A stretch of DNA of 64,000 nucleotides from Chimonanthus salicifolius (taxonomy: Eukaryota; Streptophyta; Magnoliopsida; Laurales; Calycanthaceae). The notes below the pieces were generated by a model. It was not told the origin of the DNA. It did not search any database and saw only the letters and a list, made by a program, of their open reading frames with translations. Below are positions 47,008-59,200 of the stretch, in pieces. Within the stretch, counting starts at the first letter, position 1. Each line of letters starts with the position of its first letter. A program made the translations under genes and the position numbers. Location: assembly GCA_013350335.1 (NCBI GenBank), contig CM023542.1, positions 7,426,025 to 7,490,024 of the forward strand. Reading direction: 5' to 3'.

Positions 47008-47231
47008 GGTTTCAGAAGAGGATGAAGGGATCACGCAATGGATTCTGGTTCTGCAACACATTTCTGGTTGTACATGTTGAGCCGTGCATTCCCTTTTAAG
47101 TAGCAATATCCACACAACCCTGTACCAACTTTAAGTAATAGATTTCATGAACTCTACAAAGAGAACTTATAACCAACGCTTAACCAAGCTTAGAAGTCAA
47201 ACTTGGCTTAATTGGGGATGCAAAAGACACT

Positions 47232-50200
47232 TCAGCTGATGTTGCACTCTCTAGAATTCCCAGTGAAACTTTCTTCTGACGAGGCATCACCATCTGAGAA
47301 TCCTACAACAAATGCCTCTCCTTCTTCTTCATCATCACTTTCAAGATCTGCCCTCGAGTATCTCCTTTCAATGTAAGCCAAGCTCTGCCTTCTTTGCAGC
47401 CTCAGCACATGCATGATAACATCAGGTGTAAGTGTTACCCGTGAACGATCCTCTCGCCCCCGCTTGTTAGTTTCCATTACCTGTAAAAACATGTAGAACT
47501 AAAAACAAGGCAAGCAAGACATTGATAATGTGTTTGTGCACCCACAGATGCAAAAAGACACATCCAAACTGTGATTCTTTCTTGTAGAGTACCTCACCAG
47601 GCCTGTCCACTCATGTTGTACAAAGAAAATTGAGGCACACAGAATTCCATCAATGGATGTCGATACGCATGCAACATGCAAGCTGTGCAACAAAAAATAT
47701 TACTTGTATAGATGAACTGGCCAACTCATCAGGCCCACCAGATGTATATGTTGAATGTGGACTTCTTCTTTATCCATTTCATGGACTTGAGTTTACCTAA
47801 TGCATAAACCTGTCTTTTTTTTTTTGCCAGGGATTTTTTAAGAGAAAAGTAACACTTATTGATTAATTGAGAACTTTGATTCAGAATATGGCCAGGTGGG
47901 CCTCCAGCTACATTTGTGCATGAGCAATATAAATCTATATTCCAAGATATATGCATGTAATCTGAATTCTTAACTTCAAGACATACCTCATGAGTATCAT
48001 CAGGTAGTGGAATCGGATTACTGGAAATAGGAGCCCAGATCTTTACATTCTTTTCAATTCCACTGGTAGCAAGGATGGGCACATATGGATGGGGTTCAAG
48101 ACAGTTCACAATGCGTCTATCCCCAACCATCATACGCAAAAGCTCACCTCCCTTTTTTTTCCATATAAAAATATGACCGCAATCTGATCCACTCACTACA
48201 TACTCATCACTGGGGCCAAAGAAGCTTACTCCTTTAACTGTTTGTGAATTCCTATGGCCTGTATATGCCTGTGGCTGATCCAATTCTTGATTTTCAGAGG
48301 GTGCAGTCCTAGGGTCTGGGCCCATTCCCATCTTCTTTTGGAACAGGTAAACAAGTTCATCATTGTATGTCACAAGCAGCTCACTCGTGCATGAATAAGC
48401 CAGCCCAGTAATGTGCACACTGTCTGTTCCAACAAGGTGACGAGGAGAGAAGGTATTCACAGGTTGATCTGAATCATTTGACGCATCCCCTCTATAGTTT
48501 CTTATATCATACACACGTGCATATTCATCGCAGCCTCCTACTGCAAAGTAATTAGGATTGCGTGGATCTATTACGATTGCATTCAACCGTATTCCATTAT
48601 GTTTATTCTCTGTGAATGAAGAAGAGCAAGAGAAAAGCTTGGTTGCAGAATGACTTCGCAAATCAAACTGCAAAAAAACAGTTTTTGTTTCTGAAATGGC
48701 AACAAAAAAGGAACTGACCATATTCAAAGAAAAATGAACAGGGTTAGAGACATTGAGGTTTTCTAATATCACACGCATTGGGAATGTGTGCCAAGGTTCA
48801 ACAGGACAAGTCCTCAGAGGTTGGCCCACATCAGGTAGGTGCACTGGCCCATTGATAAGGGGAAGTTGCAAGATATAAGGTAACAATTATTAAATAAAGT
48901 CATCCACAAAAAACTTGGCCAGCAGACAACATTCAATGGACAGGAAGATCCAGCCAACGAGAATGACCAATTTTTGGTCCAGGGGACCTACAACCCCTCA
49001 GTGCATGGATTGGATGTGGCAGGCATATCATTACACATGAATGTGAGTGCTGATGAAAACCACATATGATATTAGCAAACCTTTAGTATTGAGAATCTAA
49101 ACAGAATGATGACCTACATGCTGTACAACACCATCCTCTCCACAGCTGTAAAATATATGAGGACTTCCTGGCTCTATGGCAAGCTTGTGTACACGACCTT
49201 GATGCTTAGCAAGCCTTTTTGTATCGACACGCCCACTCTCCAAGATCTGACCCAACCTGACCTGCAGAAAGAGAAAAAATGTTTAGCAAAGGCTACAATA
49301 CCCAGAGACCTTTTTTTGGGGGGGTGTGTGTGGGAAGGGGAGCATCTAGAAATGTATACTTCATTCAAACCCCAAAAGCAGAAAAAACAGGGCCAAGGCC
49401 CACAAGTTCTGGGGAGACATTCCTCACACAATGTCAACACAACTGAACTTATTCAGAGGTAGAAGCACTAGAGTTCTGATCATCACCCACACACTTCAAA
49501 GTAGGCAATGTTCATATATCAAGAAGGCCTTTGACAGAATTAATTAGAGCTGCTTAGTGCTTACATGAACATAAGTTTCCTACAACATGCCCTTACTGTG
49601 CTCACCCACAAATGGCTAGAATGGTTTGCCTACTGGATTTCAGTTGTCCTTTTTATTAGTGGATCACCTCAAGGACCTTAATGTGCTTTCTGGCAAACGC
49701 CCTTACTATGCTCTCCCACAAAATGGCCTGAATGGATTGCCAAATGCATTACAGTTCCGTCTTTTTATTAATGGATCACCTCAAGTTTCTACAACAGTAA
49801 CAAGGCCTTAGAAAGAAGAGCCATTGTCTTCCATTTTGTTCTCTGTTAATGGATCACCTCAAAGTTTCTTCAACAGCACCAAAGGCCTTAGGCAAGAAGA
49901 ACCACCATCTACCTTGTCATTCTCAATTGTGATGGAGAACTTTTCATCCATTTATCAACAAATATGTGAGGAATGGTCTGAGTGTCACCACTTTCAAATA
50001 TGTGAAGGTGGTCAGGTTCTATGTCAAGCAACTAAATTATTTCTAGTCTTCTCTTCTTCTTTTTTTAAATGGTTCATATATTAATAATAATAAATAAAAA
50101 ACACCAGGGGTGCCACTACAACAGTACAGGAAAAGAACCAAGCCCAACCATTGGCTCTCAAGTCAGGAAAAAATTAAAAAAAGCTGACCAACAGGAAAAT

Positions 50201-53200
50201 AAAGAAAAAAAAAACCAGCAGCAGGAGACCTGGCAGATGGTCAGGGCCCATCTGAAAGTGGGAGGCCTGACAGCCTGGCATACAGGAGAAAAAAAAACTG
50301 GCGTGCGCAAGGAAGCTGGGCGACGGACAGAACTCTTGAAAGAGCAAGCGGAGTGAGCTGGAACTGCATTTGTCGAGAGCTACAGGAAGATCGAGGCGAC
50401 CATGGGACCCAAAAATACCGTAGTAGATGGGCCGGCCGGTGACAGAAGAAACGGGATGCAACAAGAACCAGTGACACAGCAAGACAGCCCAAGGGACAGA
50501 TCCCACTGCAAACATTGGCTTGTGACTGGTGGATCTGGACCAGGAACAGAGGTGGACACGCCGTGAGAGCAGGTGAACCGATTAGGGCTCCTTGCCGATC
50601 TGATGAGGAGGCAGGAGATGGATCTGCTCAGGTGCAGAAGAGAGAAAGAGAAGAAGCATAGGAACCAGGGAGTACTCTGCATGAGATCTGGTAAGGAAGA
50701 GGAGGGAGCGAATGGTCCTTCCTCTCGGGGTGATGCGGAAAGCAGAGGAGAACTACTAGGGCCGATGACCATGTTGCACGGCACGGTGAGAAAAACAGAC
50801 GGTCAAGTGGGTGGCTGACAAGCCGGGAGGTCTCGTCAGGTGGAAGCTGAACAAGGCTTCAGTCCACTCAAGCAGACAGAGGAAGAAAAGAAAAGAAAAG
50901 GAGATCGGGAGTTCTCTTTGTTGAGAACCTTGAGATCTTACCGCTCAGCTGACAAGCACACTACCACAAGCTTAAAAGAGATGAGGACGAATTTCCTAAA
51001 CCATCTTCACCTGATATGGTCCTGATCAATAATTTGATAATTTTGTCTGGTTCATGTTGTGAAAGCCAGAAATCAAGTCATTACCAGTAACTAATGATGA
51101 CCAGATATGCTTGTCCTCTTTCCAAATGGTTACAGAGAGCTGGGAAACATACAAGAGAGTTGCCATCGGGATCAACTCATAAAGCACAAAATTGTGTGCC
51201 TAGCCAAGGATGAGCTGGCAAGGTAGTACTAAGCCAATAGTAAAGCTTCCTTGCTGGTACAAATTTGGAATACTATTAGCAGCAAGATCAACAAATGGAC
51301 TTCATGGTTCAAGGAGAAATATATGAATGCTTCCCAAATCTATGATTTTCAGGTTACTTCTAATGCTTTCGATTCTTGTGCAGCTACTGAAAACACTGTA
51401 CTCTCTGTCGGCAATTGTCAGAACTGGTTCCTGAAGGCTGAATGGGTCATACAGTTAACTTCAGCACATTTACAAGCATGCCCTGGATCAGGACATGACG
51501 GTTAAGTGATTTCATCCATGAAAACAAGCAGTTCCTCCCCGACCACCACCCTAAGCTGCTGTCGTTCACATTTGAAATGAAATCAACCCAACTCATATTC
51601 CCAAATACAACCTGCATACTGAAATTATATGGATGCCAAAGGAGAATTGATGCTTTCCAATCTAGAAAGGAACTACTTAGGAGAGGGGTGTTGAGATCAG
51701 AAAACGATACAGACTGTTCTGTGTGGGAGGGAAAAGGAGGATGTGGATCATCTTTTTGAGTCATACCTGATGGCGAGTCATCTTTGGAATAATTTTGCGG
51801 TTTAATGGGGGGTCTCATGGGTTTTTTATAGGTCTTGTGAAGGGGTGTTAAGGAGTTGGGTCACCTTAGGGCTTGGATTGAAAAGAAAAGGACACCATAC
51901 CCGGGGTAGTCTTTTGGCCTTTATGGAAGGAGAGGAAACCGAGGATCTTTGAGGGCAAAGTACCAGAGGAGAATGAGATTGTCTTGGGAGCTAGATGGAG
52001 GCTTTGTATATGGATCTTGGTGAGTGAAGAGTTTAAGGGCTATAGGTTGATGGATCTTTTGATATCGTGGGAAGGTTGTATGAGTAGAACTCTTAGGAAG
52101 GTCAGAACTAAGGTCATTTGGTCTCCACCTAACTCTAGGGCATTCAAATTCAATGTAGATGGTGCAACTTTTGGCAAACCTGGACCTGGAGGTGTTGGAG
52201 AGGTTCTTAGGGATTCTATAGGTAATATCCCGAACGATCTTTTCTGAGTCAGTGGGGGGTTAGAGACTCCAATGAGTCAGAGCTCTTAGCTATTAGGAGG
52301 GCATTGATGTTATGAAGACACTATGGCCAAGGGAGGCTAGTAATAGAAGGAGACTCAACGAATGCCATCAAATGGGCGAGGAAAAGGCCACCGTGGAAAC
52401 TGGTCATAGTGGTTAGGGATTTAAAAAATCTGTGTTTGGGTCAGGAGGTTTCCTTTGTTCAGGTGAGCTGGATGGCAAATGGAGTAGCTGACTACTTTAC
52501 GAAGGTTGGAGCTAACTTAATGCAGTACATTTACATCAAATTCTTGTGACTGGCTGGCTCCAAAGCCTTAGGGCATGTTTGTGTGTTTCCACCTATGCCC
52601 CCCTCCCCCCCTCTTCCTCTCTTCATTTCAAATTTTTGCTTTATGTAAAATCTCTCACTCCATTTTTATTAAAAATCCTGCTTTCAATGAAAAACACAAA
52701 TGTACCCTAACTACAGTTTGCACTTTATGCATTGATTTAGGCCATGAACATGAGTGGTTCATCTCATTTGTTTGTGAAGCCAAACAAAGATAGCTGTTTG
52801 ACACCAAACAATTGTGATTAGAAATCTAGAATATTCAAATCTATTTTAGTTTATCTCTGCCAGTTTATAGTGGTTCATATCAGGTGGTCAACTTAGATGC
52901 TTGGTCCATCTCTGTCAGTTTTCTAGTTACTAGGAAGTTCGTATTCCTAGACAAGATCTCCAAGACCAATATAGATCTAAATGCATCCAAGAGGTAAAAT
53001 GGAGACAAAGGTTTAGAGAAAGGGGGATCAAAGAATAGGATAACAACATTATATTTTTTTTTTCATGATGTTGCCTTAGCTCACAGAAGAGTCAATTGCA
53101 TCAAATCCCTCATTATTGATGATGTTCATATGGTAGATAAAGATGTCATCACTTCATAAAATGTTCAGTATTGTCATAAATGTACTACTGATCCTTGGGA

Positions 53201-56200
53201 TAGATTGCCTATTGCAAGACTACCTTTCAGGTTGATTTCTTCTTAATAAGCATCCTCCCTTGAACGTCCATTTTCTATCAAGGAGATCAAAAGAGCAGTT
53301 TGGGGTCTTAACAAGGACATATCTCTTGGCCCAAATGGCTTTCTCATTGCTTTTTTCAAGATTTTCTAGGACCCGGTCAAGGATAACTTGTTTGCCTTCG
53401 TGGAAGAGTTCCAAGAGCATAGTAAGCTCTAAAAGGAATTAGGGCAACCTTCATTCTTCTTGTTCCAAAAAAGGTGGAGCTGCACTTCTCAAATATTTTT
53501 GTCGTATCAGCTTATTGGCCATTGCATACAAAATCCTCTCCAAAGTCCTAGCAGGCAAATTGAAAGAGGTTCTCTCATTGCTCATTTCTCCTTTTTAGAG
53601 TGTGGATGTTGAAGGTCATCAAATTATGGAAATTGTAACATCGCCCATGAGTGTATCGACTCTTAGCACAAATCGAGAAGGAAAGGGATCATTTGTAAGC
53701 TTGATCTAGAAAAGGCTTATGCGATGGTTGATCCAAGCTTCCTTCATTTTGTCCTCTTTAGGATGGGTTTCGATAGTAAATGGTTTGGCTGAATGGCGGA
53801 AGGTAAGTCGTCTTCTTATTTTTCAATATTTATCAATGGGTCTTCCAAAGGTTTCTTCCATAGCTCCAAAGGGCTCCGACAAAGCAATCCTCTATCTCCT
53901 GCTCTTTTTGTTATGGTTGCAAAGGCCCTAAGTCTCCTCATCTCCAAGGCCGCTAAGCTCTCATTCGAGGTTTGCACTGAGCACTCTCCTTTAGAGTTTC
54001 ACCACTTGCAATTCATAGAAGACACAATTATTTTTAGTGAAGCCCATGAGGAAGATCTTATGAATCTTCAATATTTACTGAGATGGTTTGAATTTTCCTC
54101 TTCTCTCTGAACTAACTATCACAAGATTGAAATCTTTGGCATCAATATAGAGCAGGTCGACCTTTATCATTTTGTTGAAATTCTTGGACGCTCATCAGGT
54201 TCCCTTCCTTCTGCTTACTTGGGCCTTCCTTTGTGCATTGTCCCCCACCCTCAGCGCTCTTTGGGAACCAATTATAGTCTTATGGATAAGTTTAGCAAGC
54301 AGCTATCTTCTTGGTGAGGAAAGTATCTATCATTTAGGGGTAGGATCGCTTGAAATCTATCCTTTCAACTATCCATTACTACTACTTTGTTTACAAATGC
54401 CCCAAAAAGATCATAGAATCTTTAGAAAGGATAGATAAGAGTATTTTTTTGGGGTAACTGGTGGATAGAAAAAAGATCATCTAGTTAGTTGGACATCAAG
54501 TTTGTCTCCCCGTTGAAGCAAGATGACTTACGGTGCATTCTATCACAAATATTAATAAAGCCCTCCTGGCCAAGCGGCTCTAGCATCTTGGTTTTGACGA
54601 GGAAGTTCCTTGGAAATCTTTATTGATTGCCAAATAAAATATTGGCAATACTTGTTGGGAGGTTAACCCAATCCTGTGGAAGCTTCTGGAAAATGGTGGA
54701 CGATTTGTGCTTGCATACATAAGTTCAAGCAAGGCATTTGGTTCCATACCTTTCAAAAAAAAAAGGCATTTGGTTCCATACCTTTCAAAAAACAAAAAAG
54801 GGCATTTGCTTCCATGTTGGTAGAGGCAAGAGGATCATTTCTGGAAGGATATTTAGTGTGGCTCCCCCTCCATAGTCGACGGTTTTCCTTCTTTATTCCA
54901 ATTGTCAACTTTTGATGATGTGTTTATTGCTTACTGCTTCTCCACTATGGGTGACCAGGTTATGTGGAATATTCACTTTTGAAGAAACTTTTCAGACCAG
55001 GAAGTTGAGGAATTTTCCTCCCTCCTCTTCCTTGTCAAAAATTCTCACATATTTCCTGCAGAGGATGACTCTCGGATTTGGTGGCCAGATTCTTCAAGTA
55101 TGTTCTCAGTGAAGTCTATTTTGAAGCAGCCCAATAATAGATCTAACAATTTGGTCTTGCAATGCCCCTCCTCAAGCAGTGAGTTTCCTTTGGACTGCTA
55201 GTCTTGGGAAAATCCTTACCCAAGATAACATTTAAAAAAGAAACAGAACTATGGTTAGTGTGTGTCTGTTTTAGTTCGAGCCTCAGAAGATGTGGATCAT
55301 CTCCTCTATTGCCCTTTCTCGTCAATTGTGTGGAGTGCCACTTTTTGCCTTTTCAATGTTTAGTGGACAATGCCTTCTTTGATTGCTCTCCTCTCCTATA
55401 CTTGGATATTCTTCAAACCCTTAAAGGTTTTTGAGCCTTTGGCAATTATCCTTGCTTGCCGCTATTTGGAGTCTACAGATGGAACGTAATAATAGGCTCC
55501 ATAGGAGTAAAGAAGAGAGCCATTTGAGGTTAGTAGAAGAGTCAGAGAGAAGTGTGCAACGTGGGCATCTACTCTAAAGAAGTTCTACGATTCCTCCATC
55601 TCTAACATATCTTGAACCTGGAAGGAGTGCATCAGTTTGATTTAGCTATTTGGTTTTTTGCTTTCTTTTTTGGGATGTTTTCCCCCTTGTTATGTTTTAT
55701 GCTTGTGAGATTGTTTTGTTTTGTTGGGTGTCTATTTTTTCCCTGTATACCATGTATCTCTATTTTGGCGCTCTTATGGTGCCCTCTTATAGAAAGTTAC
55801 CATTTCAAAAAAAAAAAAACTTCGTGTGGATGGCATCTTATTGTCTTCTTCTTCTTCTTCAAAAATATATCTAGACTCAGATAATGATTAAACGGGCCTC
55901 AGTCCCTTATTTGGAAGAGCCTGGCACCCCCTAGGGTACAGTTGTTTTTATGGTGTTGCGCCAAAATGAAAATCTTAACTAGAATGGACTTGAGGAGAAG
56001 AGGCCTTCTAAGTGCAGAAGGAGATATTAATTGCCCCCTTTGCAATGCGGCTGATGAAACTATCGATCATCTCCCCCTTGTCCTCTCTTAGAGGCTCTGG
56101 AGTGGTTTTCTGAATCTTATGGGAGTCTCTTGGGTCAACCCTGGTTCTTGGGATAGATTGATGGAATCCTGGTTTGTTCACCAACTTAGGTAGAGGAGGA

Positions 56201-59200
56201 AACTTGCATGGGTTTTGATCCCAGCGGCAGTTGTCTGGACCATATGGAAGGAGAGGAACTCTAGGATTTGTAAAGGGAAGTCGATGGAGTTTGGTAAACT
56301 TCTTCAAAAAGCAAAATGGAGTTTGAGCACTGGGTTGTGTACTCACAAGGAATTTAAAGACCTTAGAGCCGAGGACTTGTGTCAATCTTGGGAGGGTTGC
56401 CTGAAGTCCATTCCACGAATGAAGAAAAAGTTCGTTGAGTGGTCTCCCTGTTCTGTGGGGACCTTTAAGTTTAATGTGGATGGAGCCTCTAGGGGCAAAC
56501 CTGGACCTGCGGGGATTGGAGGCGTTCTCAAGGACCATGCGGACTCCACTCGTGTTGTCTTCATGGAAGTTGTGGAGACCAAGAATTCTAATGAGGCGGA
56601 ATTTCTTAGTATACGGAGAGCCTTGACCTTAGGAACTAGTTTAGGGGAAGTTTAATTAATTATTGAAAGTGACTCATCCAACGCTATCAAGTGGGCTAGA
56701 AGAGTGAAGCGTCCTCCATGGAGGCTAATCACTCTAGTGAGGGAGATTAAGGGACTAATCGAAGGTCTGGAGGTGTATTTCAAGCATATCAGTCGTTCTA
56801 CCAACAGAGTGGCGGACTTCTTAGCAAAGAATGGAGTTGAAGGAATAATCTCGGGTGTATTCCATTTGTTAGGAGGATAGTTGCTTTTGTAGTAGTGGAG
56901 TTGTACCTTTCTATTTGCTTTGTCTCGGTTGTTTGTATTTTCTTTTGGGCCTAACTCTCTTAGGACTTTTGTTGTTCTTTTTCTTTCTCTTTCTTTGCAA
57001 CTTCTCTTTTCTTAATGAAATTTCTCTGTTACCGCTCAAAAAAAATATATATATAATGATTAAACCGTTCTCAGAAACCATTTTTTTGTGGATGAAAACT
57101 TACATCTTTTTGAGTTAATTGAAAGCGATAAAAATATGGGGCTGTTAAGGTCCATTTCTTGCCAAGGAAGTATGTATGTTTCTTGGATCTTTATTGTTCT
57201 GCTTCCTCCTTTTTTTCCTGACGGTTTCTTTGAAGTGGGTTTCTTGGGTCCATATGGTTGCTTTCTATGTCCATTATTTGCAATTCCATGTGTTAATGTA
57301 TGCATGTTTTTGATGGGGGATGGGGGGATATTATTGGTGGTGTCTCGTCTATGGCCCAGAAAGTGGGCATCATGGTAATTGTGGTGGTGTCCTCTTGTTA
57401 GTGAAAGGTAGATTCAATGTGCTATAGGCCCTTCTAGATGCTAAACCTTGATGGTCCCCCACAAGACTTAGCCTTGTCATTTGTCATTCCTCCCAAAAGG
57501 AGGATTTCCTTGCAGCCTACGTATCATTTTGGAGTTATACACTCACTTTGGAATTAAATTTCTTTTTCCTACTAATATTTAGGGTACTCTTGTGTTTTCT
57601 ATTGAAAGTAAGATTTTTATGAAAATAGGCTTTGCACAAAAATCGATGTAGATCTACAAAAACCAAAGTGGTTTTCAAATCCATTTTTGTTATTTCCCAA
57701 GTTTGCTAGAAGATGAAATATTGAATGAAAAGTGCATTTGACGCAGGACAAAGGATAGGGTAACCCTAAATGCCTAAATGCAATTATAATGTAAGAAGAA
57801 ATCAATATGAATTAAATTTATGAAGCTGAAATTAAAACTCAAAATTAATAATTGCAATAAACAATATAAATTTGTCGCCAATATTCAATTTAATATGAAC
57901 AATTATGTAACATTCCAAACCACGTCACAACTCAAAATATAAGGCCTTCAAAACAAAGGGGTTTAACTAAATCTACAAATAAGTAGATCAATCACCAAAA
58001 TAAACTAATTCGGACTGTTTAGAATCAAGGTGATGTAAAAAAATAAAGTGGATTATCAAGGATGGAAAAAATGAATTTAATGATAAAAGATGATAAGTAA
58101 TGGTTGTATGGTAGTTTAGGACAGGTAGAGGTGGTTGTATGGGGCTAATGAAGGGTCCATGAGGACTTGTGGCTGTAGTAAGAGGGCTGTAAAGGACTTA
58201 GGAAGGGCTTAAGACGAGTCTGAATGAGATCTGGGACAGGTCAGGACGAATCTAGATGGTCTGGGGCGAATTTTGGAAGGTAAACAGGGATTTTTCTGGG
58301 ACCGCAAATAGGACAGTGTTGAGACAGCAATAGGATGATTATGGGACAGCAGTTCGGCTGGGTTTGAGAAGGCAGCAAAGAGAGAAGAAAGGAAAAAAAA
58401 AAGAGATAGATAAAAACCTGGATCTTGGAAAAAGATTCTCACATTTTCTTGTGGCTTCTCGCCTTCCCTAGTTTCTCACGAGGGTTCTTTGGCTCTCACC
58501 ATACTTCCTGCGATGGAGGCAAGTTTACACAAAGCAAAAGTTGTTTTTTTCATTGATTAAGTGTCCATCCCATATGGAGGTGTTACATCATATATATAAT
58601 GACTTAAAAACATGAAAAAGACCAAAAATACCCTCAAATAAACAAATACAAACTACCCCAATAATTAGGAAGCTCTAATTACATGTAAAATCACTAAATT
58701 TCTCCAAACAAAACCAACTATTGGACTAAACAAATAAATGAAAGAAAAAATACAATTATATAAAGTTGGAAATCCTAAATCTAAATATAGAAACTTGCTA
58801 AATATGGAAACTCGTGTGGTGCTCTGCATCAGCATTGGTACATGTGCAAGAAGTAGATTTTCCTACTTGAAGGTCACTTTCAAGGAACCACTTTCCTATT
58901 GGGGTGGGGATTTGGAGAAAGGAGGGGGAGATATGAAGTTGGTTTCCTATACACTTTCTTATGTGTGGAAACAAGATCATGCCTTAGAGTATGAATAAAC
59001 AAAGGTTTGTAATTAGGTCACTCTCATTTTTTACACAAAGGCACTCCAGACACATTTGTGATTAGGTCACTCTCATTTTTTACACAAAGGCACATGTCAC
59101 CATTTAAATGATGAAAAGTACAAGGTTGTATAAAAAATAGAAGTGTCAAACATGTATCAAAATAGCACCAACATCGCCCTCTAGACAGTCCTAAAAAAAA

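Noticed and set aside
47987..48886. 385-codon minus-strand frame read as one exon
   Set aside because: The family sequence starts at FDLR (48667) after a clear TTTGCAG acceptor; residues above that are intron read-through, as are those below 47987.
50174..50784. Minus-strand open frames of 113 and 134 codons rich in Ser, Pro and Cys
   Set aside because: GC-rich composition of a retroposon body gives long stop-free frames; no domain or start context supports a gene.
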